Shown here: positions 55,274 through 64,000 of the stretch, piece by piece
Layout: each line of letters begins with the position of its first letter
Numbering within the stretch: position 1 is the stretch's first letter
Source of the DNA: Epichloe hybrida
Taxonomy: Eukaryota > Ascomycota > Sordariomycetes > Hypocreales > Clavicipitaceae
Assembly (NCBI GenBank): GCA_019022495.1
Contig: JAFEKR010000030.1
Coordinates: forward strand, 1-64,000
Length of the DNA stretch: 64,000 nucleotides
Direction: 5' to 3'
Position numbers and translations under genes: made by a program
The notes under the pieces: generated by a model
What the model was told of the DNA's origin: nothing
What the model saw: the letters and a program-made list of their open reading frames with translations, nothing else
The model's database searches: none

Positions 55274-57547
55274 ATGGATCAACAAACACACAGTGGCCAG
55301 TCGTCTTCGACTGCCGGCCATGACAATACGCACGAACAACACTCTCATATAAACCAAAGTGGCCTCTCGCCGTCAGGTGACAGCCTCGCTGGCCAAGGGC
55401 AAGGGAACTCACCGTCTGTCGCGCTGGACCTTGATATAGACGCACAATCGCAGCAACCACAAGATTTGGCATTCACTAGCTCGGCAGATTCGACATTCGA
55501 CACCTTCACCTCCAACCCTGATTTTCTTCAATCTCGACAGACTTCGTCTCAACAGGCTTTCAACCAAGCCAACGCCTCCGACCCGACAATCTTCGACTCC
55601 CGTGCTAGCTTTGGTCAACAGCCGACTACCGACTCCAACCCTGACGGCTCACTGCCCTTCGACACCCAGTCACAATCAACCACAGCATATCTTTCACCGA
55701 GTCTGAACGACGGAGACTTTTCTCTCTTCCCATCAGGTAACCAGGGTGATCAGTTCAACACCACCCCACTCTTTGAGCAATCGAGTCTTAGCCCAAACGA
55801 CATAAGCAGCATGACCTCGCCTCAGTCCCAGCACACTCCCACCCCTCCAAATCTTCTACAGCCAGACAGTCTTCAACCAGGATCTGGTCATCCATCCCCA
55901 TCTCTCAGCCAGCGCAATCAATTTCCTTCTGCTCTGGGAAGCCATTCGAGGAAAGTTTCGCTGGGCCCTGAAGCGGCTTTGCTTCCCAGCCAGATTGGTG
56001 ACTGGGCACAGCCTCAGTTCCAAGGACATCGCCGCAGTCCTTCCGAGTACTCTGATGTATCGTCCGTTTCGCCGTCTCCGAATATCGTCAGCGCAGACTC
56101 CTTTGACGACCACTCAGGTCATTCGCCGCTACAAGGAGCCTCCGATGGTAGTCTCTACCAGGACGTCTTGCATATAGAGTCGTTCAATATCAGCGACACC
56201 AGCCAACACGGTAGAAGCCCTTCCCATAGTCCAGCGATAAGCCCTAGAGTTATTCCCCAGCAGATGCCTGATATGCATCAACCGTCCTACGGGCTCCTTC
56301 CTCCAAATACTGGCTTCGGTAGTGGCTTGGGCTACCCCGGCATGCAACATGATAGCTCGTTTCCTCAGCTGGCATCCCAAGATCGAACTGATGTAACCTT
56401 CATGGCGCCGCCAGCGATCAACATAGATTTTGCGCCGAGCAACGCCAAACAAGGTGCATATGAGCCGGCTAAGCCTCATATCGATCAAGACTCGTTGACA
56501 CCACCAGACAGAGGTGCGCAAGGTGCCAAACGCGATGCTTTCCTTCTCATGAGCCTGGCAGAAACTAATTTATGTATGTGTATCCTAGGCCGACTAAAGT
56601 CACGCCCGCGCTCGGTCACAGATCCCTTTCGTCCTGGTAGTGGGAGCCCTCAAGAATCATCTAGCTTATCACCCTCACTCAACATTTCTGCTCGTTCCGA
56701 TTCGTCGCGATCGTTGTCTCCCTTCGACAGACAGGCTACCTCGTCGCTGTCACGTAGACGTCAGTCTACATCTGCTGTCCCTAATAATATCATCGCCTTG
56801 CGCCTGGCAGATCCCGAATATCAGAGTAGCCAGGAATCAGGCTCCACGAAACGAGTACAAAAGCACCCCGCTACTTTCCAGTGCACATTATGTCCCAAGC
56901 GTTTTACCCGCGCCTACAACCTGCGATCTCACTTGAGGACGCACACAGATGAGCGGCCATTTGTATGTACCGTTTGCGGTAAAGCTTTTGCTCGTCAGCA
57001 TGATCGAAAGAGACACGAGAGCCTGCACTCCGGAGAAAAAAGATTCGTGTGTAAAGGAGACCTCAAGGCCGGGGGCCAGTGGGGCTGTGGGAGACGTTTT
57101 GCCCGTGCCGATGCCCTTGGTCGTCACTTCCGTTCTGAAGCAGGACGCATCTGCATTAAGCCTTTGCTCGATGAAGAGATGATAGAACGTCAAAGGCAAT
57201 GGCAAGAGCAGCGATTACAACAAAACATAGCCCAGAATATGACGGGTTCCCATCCTATTCCCTCGGATCCATCCACAGGCTATCCTGTAGATGCCAGCGG
57301 CAACTACACGCTTCCTGCTGCTTTGCTACAACAGTATCCTGCTCTGGCTCAAATTAACTGGTCCGCTCCTGATGCAGGCGGCGGCATGGAAGATGATCTG
57401 AGTGGCCGTTCATCATTTGACGCGAGCGATTATGATGAAGTTGATGATGGAGGGTATGTTAGCGGTCCTGGAACGGCATACGGGAACGGTGGAATGAACC
57501 AAAATTTTGGGGACATGGGCTACGTCAGCGATTTCAGCGGTCGTTGA
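55274..57547 (+). CDS. CRZ1: Calcineurin-responsive C2H2 transcription factor Crz1/CrzA
   Basis: A nuclear effector of calcium/calcineurin signalling, held in the cytosol when phosphorylated. The start is [17 protein letters not shown]. Residues 1-400 are Ser/Gln/Pro-rich. The six-residue PAINID at 380-385 fits a PxIxIT-type calcineurin docking site. The C-terminal DNA-binding region follows [19 protein letters not shown], with fingers [32 protein letters not shown] and the long third [19 protein letters not shown], closing with [15 protein letters not shown], the Crz1 hallmark. A probable 66-bp intron at 56523-56588 (GTGCCA...CCTAG) is a multiple of three and stop-free: 735 residues if removed, 757 if retained. 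The tail is Gly/Asp/Tyr-rich. Confidence 0.92.
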   Translation: MDQQTHSGQSSSTAGHDNTHEQHSHINQSGLSPSGDSLAGQGQGNSPSVALDLDIDAQSQQPQDLAFTSSADSTFDTFTSNPDFLQSRQTSSQQAFNQANASDPTIFDSRASFGQQPTTDSNPDGSLPFDTQSQSTTAYLSPSLNDGDFSLFPSGNQGDQFNTTPLFEQSSLSPNDISSMTSPQSQHTPTPPNLLQPDSLQPGSGHPSPSLSQRNQFPSALGSHSRKVSLGPEAALLPSQIGDWAQPQFQGHRRSPSEYSDVSSVSPSPNIVSADSFDDHSGHSPLQGASDGSLYQDVLHIESFNISDTSQHGRSPSHSPAISPRVIPQQMPDMHQPSYGLLPPNTGFGSGLGYPGMQHDSSFPQLASQDRTDVTFMAPPAINIDFAPSNAKQGAYEPAKPHIDQDSLTPPDRGAQGAKRDAFLLMSLAETNLCMCILGRLKSRPRSVTDPFRPGSGSPQESSSLSPSLNISARSDSSRSLSPFDRQATSSLSRRRQSTSAVPNNIIALRLADPEYQSSQESGSTKRVQKHPATFQCTLCPKRFTRAYNLRSHLRTHTDERPFVCTVCGKAFARQHDRKRHESLHSGEKRFVCKGDLKAGGQWGCGRRFARADALGRHFRSEAGRICIKPLLDEEMIERQRQWQEQRLQQNIAQNMTGSHPIPSDPSTGYPVDASGNYTLPAALLQQYPALAQINWSAPDAGGGMEDDLSGRSSFDASDYDEVDDGGYVSGPGTAYGNGGMNQNFGDMGYVSDFSGR

Positions 57548-57933
57548 TATGCACTTTCTATTGCCCCTCATGCAGGGAAACCCCGGGAAAGCTGACCATG
57601 ATCTTTTGAGATCGGATCATGTTCGTGGGGCGATTTGTTCAAGACTTGAACAATTCTTCTCGTTACAAATCCAGTGCATGCATAGCACTAAGGGATCATG
57701 TCAGTATGTAGGGGTCTCAGATCTTCAACACGAGCAGGCCAGGCTTGGGTTGATATATTACATGGGCGAAGCGGGTTTTTTTTTTTCTCCGCTCTTGTTT
57801 TGGAGATATCCTGATCGTTGAGGTTCTCATTTACACGGAGGATTTCTGTTTGATTTACTTCCCATATATGATGCAAGCAGGGGTGATAGACTCGCAACTA
57901 GTTTCAGATACCAAGCGACAAATACCACTGATT
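57548..57933. other. CRZ1 3' region
   Basis: 386 bases after the CRZ1 stop; presumably its 3' untranslated region, with a T-run at about 57777-57787. It converges on a candidate minus-strand gene. Confidence 0.4.
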
Positions 57934-58375
57934 TTACTCCTCTCCTTCTCCATTAGCCAAGTCGTCAAGCACAGTTCCATGGGCTTGTGATTTGAACTCG
58001 GCAAAATTTCCGAACGATTCTGGTGGATTGAACGTGGAGGCGAGTGTCTGCCTTACAATCAAACCGTGACTCACGTCAATAATGTGACTAATGGCTAATT
58101 TCGGGGACCGTAGAATTGGTCTCATACATGGGCGTTGGATCCGTCTTGGGGACAATGGCCGATGATATCTTGAGGCTGTGCCTCGAAGACGGGGGAAGGG
58201 GGAGAAGGTAAGCGAGTAGTCATCCGCGAGTTGCAACCTGGCCATACTCATGACACCCTTGTATCCATCTTTGAAATGGGACGTCATCGATAGCAGTGCT
58301 AGGCTCTCGAAGGCTTGAGTGCATCTCAGCTACCTCTGCCACCAATCTGATGACCTGAGTTCCTCGCTGGCTCAT
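57934..58375 (-). CDS. Candidate small three-exon gene, 99 residues, unknown
   Basis: Built by hand: exons 58375-58238, 58175-58128 and 58047-57934, all phase 0, with introns of 62 and 80 bp (acceptors CAG). The peptide begins MSQRGTQVIRLVAEVAEM and has VPFQRWIQGCHEYGQ, IIGHCPQDGSN and an acidic end (LDDLANGEGEE). Composition and joint phases look gene-like, but the first donor (GTTGCA) is unusual and no family was recognised. It may instead be the end of a decayed longer gene. Confidence 0.3.
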
Positions 58376-61300
58376 AAATATGGACCGTGAGGAGCCTTCC
58401 GTAAGGGATTGCGGTCAATACTTCGTTGAAAAGCTGACCAGAGGCATCTCAGCTACGGTATAGTACAAAAAGTTACTAGAGCATCTTGGATCCACGATCT
58501 TGACGCCAAGGTTGATGGGTCTGTCTATTCCGTAGCATCTGCATGTCGTTGCTTGAGGCTATCGCAGACACATGGAAACCTACCCGGTATGTCCGAGTCT
58601 CCAGCGAACCTTTCTTATGTGCATCATGTTATATCTGTCCTCCAACAGAGTTACCAGTGTCGTACAATTTTGCTATGGTTGGGGGGGGGTGGGGGGCGAG
58701 CCAAGCTTACCTCCCCAATTAGTTACGACATGACTTTTGCAACTATGACCTCCGGAGGATCCAGGAAGAAGCCCAAGAATAATCTATTTTAATCGCCCTT
58801 TGGGCCTGACCGCCACCAGAGAGAGAAAGAGAGAGGGGGGGGAGTTCTCCAGCATGTACATAACAACATGGCACGCGGCATTTCGTAACATTGCAAATCC
58901 GTAGCTGATGATGGAGCCAGTTTCCAACATCGAGTGGGACTACAACCAGGCGAAAGTGGCTAATAGAAGCATGAAGCATGAAGAAGAGGAAGAAAGAAGA
59001 AGAAGTAGTATTGCCCAACCACAAGACAGAGGCGGCCTGCTCGGGAGTCATGCTGTTCCACCTGCGAGTCAAAAATTTCCCCGGCTCCCTTTCTTGGCAC
59101 CTCGAATGCGTGGCTTTTCTGGGTCAAACTGAAGCCATGCAGAGAATGTTCATTGAGGCGGTGAGCGATTTTAAGCAAGGCTGCTGCAGTACGACGGAGC
59201 ACTACTCCGTACTCCGTACAGTGATGTACATTATCTGGCTGGGCCCGCTCGCGAGCAAGCGAGCGACTACAATTGGCGTGAAGCCGATACATGCATCGTG
59301 GTGCATCGCTACCCAGCGGGACATGTATCAGTACCTCACGCACCCCGTACTCGGGTTCCTGCCTTCTCAGCCAAAGTTGACCCCTCCCAGCCCCTCCTAA
59401 CCCCTCCCAGGTCCAGCACCTGGGATGACACGTGATCCTGTCACATTTGTTGGTGTTTGCAAACGACTTCATTGATCTCACAACGACCATCTGAGAATGC
59501 CGTCTGATCGAATGTACCTTTTCTTCTTCTCCTGCCCCCCCCCCTCTGCGTTAGGGCCAGCCGTATACCACGGTAGAGCTACGCAAGATAAGAGTTCATC
59601 TAGAGCTTACGCGAAGCGCGATACACAAATTTCACACAAAATTCACACCCCCTGGCTTGGCCCATATGTTTGTTTGAGACGCCCTTTGATAAATGGAGGG
59701 GTAAAGCGAGTTCCTGTCTCAGGAAGAGAAACCGTGTGACGGAAAGGGAGTGAGAAAGAAAGCAAGAAATTCCTGCGTATGCCGCAAATACTCAATCTAG
59801 GAGTCCGTTCAGCTCCAAATGCGCCGGTCAAGGGATGAACGAAGGGTTGGGTTACGACGCAGGATGATTGGAAGATGGGGGCTGCACCGAGTCTTCTGCA
59901 TGTGCGCTGCACCGCCGGAGTGGATGGACACGTACTTGCCTATCCCACACTTCCATGCGTTTATTACGGATTAGAGAGTACGGACTAATAAGGAAGCGCA
60001 TACGGAATTTAATCGCCAATTCTTGCCGTCCGCTCTTGTTGTTGTACGTATTACGTATGCAACGGTCAAACCATTTCCGGGGCCACTAACTCCGTATTTA
60101 TGCACTCCGTACGGACTACACCCACCCACCTTACATATGTTTCAATATTACGGAGTAGACTCGTCGGAATGACGAGAAATAGTCGAGGGAGCGACCCGGA
60201 TGTTGGACTGCGTTTGGCCTGTTCGAGCACGGATTCCCCTAATTGCTCCGTACCCGAGAGAGAAGCTTTGGGTCGGCTGCTCACTTGAGCGATTCAATTG
60301 ACAGGGTTTCGAGGGTCTGGTGACGGCTCCAAGGTTACTCCGTGCACCACCCGCCCCTGCCCACCCCCGGCCACCCCCGGCCGTCTTTTTAACGCCTAGC
60401 GCTCATTATCCATCAGCCGGCGCCTTGCTGTGAATTTTATCGTCTGCGTCCGCACCACCTGCCATAATATGAATTTTCATGACACAAACTAGCTTGTGCT
60501 TGGCAGGTGCTTGGCAGGTGCTTGGCAGGTGCGGATTGCCTCGCAGGTCACGAAGCCGATCCCGTAACCTGACCTAGAGCTTGGAGAGCTGGCGCGTGAT
60601 GAGTGCTGGCCGCCACCTACTGTACATTCGCCAAGTACGGATTATGACTCTAATAACACTGCTTTACTTCTGACTTCCAAAGATGTGTGCGCTGTCCATC
60701 GTGCATTCTACTGTTAGGGGGCATCGAGCAACGTGTGCAGGCAAGCACTAGACTGGCTATCAATCCCATCTGTTTTGCCGAGCACTTGAGCCTATGTACA
60801 TTGTGCTTCTTACTTCCTTACTATTATTAGTTTCCCGTGCCCTGTCAGCTGTGTCCTATGTCCTGGAGGTTGTTGGATTTCCGTGTCTGAACTTGATGTT
60901 TTTCCTTTTCACACCCAACCACTCACAGCGTTTTCACGACGGGTCCCCTTTGACACATTTCACCTCGAGTCGGGCGATCTGAGCCAGGGAGCAGCTTCAT
61001 TGGCTCCTCCGTGTGCCCATCGCTCATCACCGCTCCTCCGAGGGTTGTGGGTGTATGCGGCGCGTGCAACGAGTCCTTTTTGTTCCCTGGTTAACGATTT
61101 TTTTTTTCCCTTCCTCCGTATCTTCATGCCGGATACTCTATCCCCTTTCACCCCATACCATATGGCGTAACGGGAATCAAATTTCATCATTTCCCGCCAG
61201 CTGCGCATCGGATAGCCGCTCATCGTTTGAGCTGTCGTGGAGTGACAAGTCCGAGAGACGTTGGAAGCTCCGCTCTTGCTCCGTCTCTTTTCTTGCCCCT

Positions 61301-61841
61301 CAACATCCACGACTTGTCTCATTCCTCTCGCTCTCGCTGGTATCTGTCATCTTGGCACCCGACTCGAGAAGAAGTGCCTGTACAGAGCTCATTAGAGTTT
61401 TGCTCCTCACCGTCGCGAAGGGGCTGAATACCAAGCGAAGACAATCAGTGCCCCAGGTCGACTCGAACCTGGCACCTTGCCAGCGTAACATCATCCCACC
61501 AAGACAAGACCTAGCTTGTAGGTCCCCTGTAAGGTTACCTCATAGGGTTCCGGGGTCGTACTTCATTACAGGATTTTTTGATTTTTTTTTACCGCTCTTC
61601 CTCTTAGTATCCTCCTCTTGTGACCGAACATTTTCTTCGTGATCGTTCTCGTTTCATTCATAATTTTTCACCATCGAGGCCGAAAATTCGCGACGACACG
61701 GCCCGCTCCAGTCTTTCCTCAACAACGCAGCTCGCGATCGGCCGTCTGCAATTTATCGACCTCAAATCTCACACCTGAACCGAATCACAGCTTCCATGAT
61801 TTTGACATCGACTTGTATCCCACAAAGCTTCAGTTTGCACA
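58376..61841. other. 3.5-kb region without a supported gene
   Basis: Open frames here are short and contradictory on the two strands. It contains a G-run (58680-58697), a GA-rich tract (58808-58843), three TACTCCGTA/TACGGAGTA nonamers (59203, 59210, 60149), C-rich short repeats near 59385-59410 and 60350-60385, and an 11-bp minisatellite at 60496-60528. The last kilobase is CT-rich and is probably the promoter and long leader of the gene starting at 61842. Confidence 0.45.
60496..60528. repeat. Tandem repeat, 3 x 11 bp (GTGCTTGGCAG)
   Basis: Three exact head-to-tail copies of GTGCTTGGCAG, followed by a partial fourth. Non-coding minisatellite. Confidence 0.9.
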
Positions 61842-63250
61842 ATGGCTGCGGCCGTGGTTTTTGCATCAACAGAAAATTGGGCAGGGAGCGCACAAGGTTA
61901 TATTCCAGTCCAGCTCTCGACGACTGGTTGGGATGAGAGATCGCTGCGAGCCCAGTTAGGGCGCATTTCATCTGCGTGGACTTCCATCAAATGCGCTCAA
62001 TTGGTAGGTTTGCTTGACACAATTTGCTGGATTCTCTTCTAGTTCTAACTCCCTTTGCCTCGCAGACCAATGTTACTCTTGCTTCTTCCAAGACAGCCAT
62101 TGAACGACCCTTGGTGGTACCTAATTACTGGTCTAGGAGTTATGATAGACTGCTCAGCCATGCTTCATCTTCAAAATTGTCGGACTACCTCGCCGAACCA
62201 AGCCAAACGTATTGCTTCGCTTCCCGACGGCTTCCGGTCTCAGTATGCCACCCTTCTTCAAACAGCTCACCGGAGAATGGGAAACGACAATCCAAGTCAA
62301 AAAATGCTCTTTTCTCGGACCCTTGCTCAGAATTTGAAGTTGACTTGAATTCCCAAGCCGGCATAAAAACCCACAAAGGGAAGAAGAAGAAGCCAGCCGC
62401 CCCTGCGAGGAATTTCCAAGACAATAGTGGCGGAGATAAGAATGATGGCGGACAAGAAAATAATAATGGTATTGGAGAGCAGGCAGGGGGCGACGCAGGA
62501 AGTGGCGGCGCTGATAATGGCGCTGGGGCCGGTGATGGAGCTGGCGATGGGGACAAGGAGAAGGACAAGAACGATGGAGGCGATGTAAAAGAGGACGAAC
62601 CATGGGACGACTTCGTGCCTGGCAAGTCCAAGAAAAAGAAGGGAAAGAAGGGAGCTGACCCTGAGCCTGAAGCCGCCCCAGTAATCCCCACGACTGACTT
62701 TGGCGGAGACGCGTTTCAAGAAATCAAGCTTGGAGACGATAGTGGGGGTAAATTGGACATCAACTCTGGCTCTACAGACGCCAAAAATAACTTCTGCTCA
62801 TGGGGCAAAAAATGGCAGACAGGTGATTGCGACTGGCAATGGGGCGCGAGTGGCGAAGGAGGAACTGACGCTTGTTCCGATGCGAAGAAGGACGACTTGG
62901 ATTCAAATCCCTGGAATTCAAAAGGGGCAAAGACAACAAAAAAGACTAATACCGGCTTTTCTTTTGGCGCTGTGGACGAACCGAAAAATGAGGACTGGGC
63001 CTTTGCCAATACCGGCAAGAAGGACAAAAAGAAGAAAACCACCAGCGCCTGGGGGATCGACGCGGTCGAAGAGACGAAGACAGCCGAAGACAAGCCCGAT
63101 GCCAGCGCTGATCCCTGGGGGTTTGGGGCCCCTTCTAAGAAAAAAGGTGAAAAGAGCGACCCAGAGCCGGAACCGGAGCCAGCTGCAGCGGCTGGTATCT
63201 GGGGAAGTGTGTCTGCTAAAAAGGGCAAGAAGAAAGGCAAGAATGTCGAA

Positions 63251-63281
<31 letters not shown>

Positions 63282-64000
63282 TTAAGCCTGAACCTGAACC
63301 TGAACCCGAGCCCGAGCCTGAACCAGCGAAAGAAAAGGAGGACTTTTGGGGGGTCGCCGTCAAGTCAAGTAAAAAGGACAAGAAGAAAAAGAAGGCGGCC
63401 TTGTGGGGGGATGAACCAGAGCCAATTGCGGAGCCCACACCACCTGTTCCCGATCTAATAACGGAAGAACCGGCCAAGGATAAGAAAGAAGACCCTACTG
63501 ATTCTTGGGAAACCGGTGTCAGTTCCGCGAAAGATAAAAAGAAACCCGTTGCAGAGCTTGAGAAAAAGGAGACTGATGATACTTGGGATATTGCGGCGAC
63601 CTCAAAGAAAGGGAAGAAAAAGAAAAAGGGTGTGGAAGAAGTCAAGGAGCCTGACCCCGAACCAGTCCCTGAGCCCGTTCCGGAGCCTTTCGATGAAGCT
63701 GAGCCCGAGAAGAAATTAGGCGACGACATCTGGGACCTCTCTGCGTCAAAGAAAGACAAGAAGAAAAAGAAAAAGGGTGCCGCTGAAGAGCTGAAAAAAG
63801 ATCCACCTCCTCCTGAGCCAGCCAAATCCGCCGAGGATACCTGGGCCATATGGGGCGGAGGTTCTAAGGGAGATACTAAGAAGAAAGGGTTTTTTTCCGC
63901 TGATGTTGATGATGACAAAAAAAAAGAGGATCCCAAATCTGAGAAGACTGAGGAAACTGAGGAAATTGCAGAAGATGATGTTGATTGGCTCTCAACGGTA
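61842..64000 (+). CDS. Large Trp/Lys-repeat protein, 5' part (runs off the window)
   Basis: Exons 61842-62003 and 62066 onward, the latter open for 645 codons to the edge; intron GTAGGT...CGCAG. At least 699 residues are visible. The N-terminus (MAAAVVFASTENWAG) is followed by about 130 residues of ordinary composition, then an Asn/Gly/Asp-rich linker. From about 245 a degenerate repeat takes over: a Trp in an acidic context, then 6-12 residues, then Ser-Lys-Lys-Asp/Gly-Lys-Lys-Lys, for example DTWDIAATSKKGKKKKKG, DIWDLSASKKDKKKK and DFWGVAVKSSKKDKKKKK. These are separated by Pro-Glu runs. No membrane segment, signal peptide or known domain is visible; a folded domain may lie beyond the window. 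I do not recognise the family. Confidence 0.75.

Noticed and set aside
61445..61520. tRNA-like box B (GGTTCGAGTC) on the minus strand
   Set aside because: The T-arm stem does not pair around the TTCGA loop and no matching 5' acceptor stem is found, so a functional tRNA is not supported.

Overview
The window reads as chromosomal DNA of a filamentous ascomycete, most likely a Sordariomycete of the Hypocreales type. The evidence is: short introns with GTAAGT-like donors, CTRAC-like branch sites and CAG/TAG acceptors; Pezizomycotina versions of alternative oxidase, a SUN-family wall protein, Crz1 and a Bub1-type checkpoint kinase; and a Ty1/copia retrotransposon mutated C to T and G to A in the manner of repeat-induced point mutation (RIP). 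Genus and species cannot be fixed from sequence reading alone. Gene structures were built by hand from frame continuity, splice signals and conserved protein ends; no search was run. Layout, left to right. 0-9 kb: SEC9 (exocytic SNARE), an intronless DEAH/RHA helicase, a three-exon SDHAF3/Sdh7 gene on the minus strand, an Hpm1-like histidine methyltransferase, and an ING-family PHD protein. 10.5-14.5 kb: class I histone deacetylase HOS2 and a SUN (GH132) cell-wall protein. 14.5-22.3 kb: a gene-poor stretch holding one C2H2 transcription factor and several small non-autonomous DNA elements. One is a 369-bp inverted-repeat element with a perfect 9-bp target duplication. Two others are near-identical micro-elements of about 80 bp in opposite orientation on either side of the transcription factor gene. 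22.3-32 kb: DGAT2 (triacylglycerol synthesis), endonuclease IV (base excision repair), a BUB1/MadBub kinase and enolase. 32.7-38.2 kb: a complete but dead copia element with 231-bp LTRs and a CAACC target duplication, inserted about 0.65 kb upstream of the enolase start codon. 38.8-50.2 kb: PNO1 (40S biogenesis), MDM31 (mitochondrial inner membrane), HCR1/eIF3j, arginyl-tRNA synthetase with a possible mitochondrial presequence, and alternative oxidase. 50.2-55.3 kb: accessory sequence with two gene relics (one resembling fungal FunK1 kinases), one unrecognised intronless gene, and an A+T-rich patch. 55.3-64 kb: CRZ1, a candidate 99-residue gene, about 3.5 kb without a clear gene, and the start of a large Trp/Lys-repeat protein that runs off the right edge. 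The genes do not form a pathway cluster; most are conserved housekeeping genes. Two divergent pairs share short control regions (SDH7/HPM1 and PNO1/MDM31). Chromatin genes ING and HOS2 are also head to head. Mitochondrial functions recur (SDH7, MDM31, AOX, possibly ArgRS). The less ordinary content is the mobile-element record, the repeat protein at the right edge, and several splice or translation oddities described under findings.
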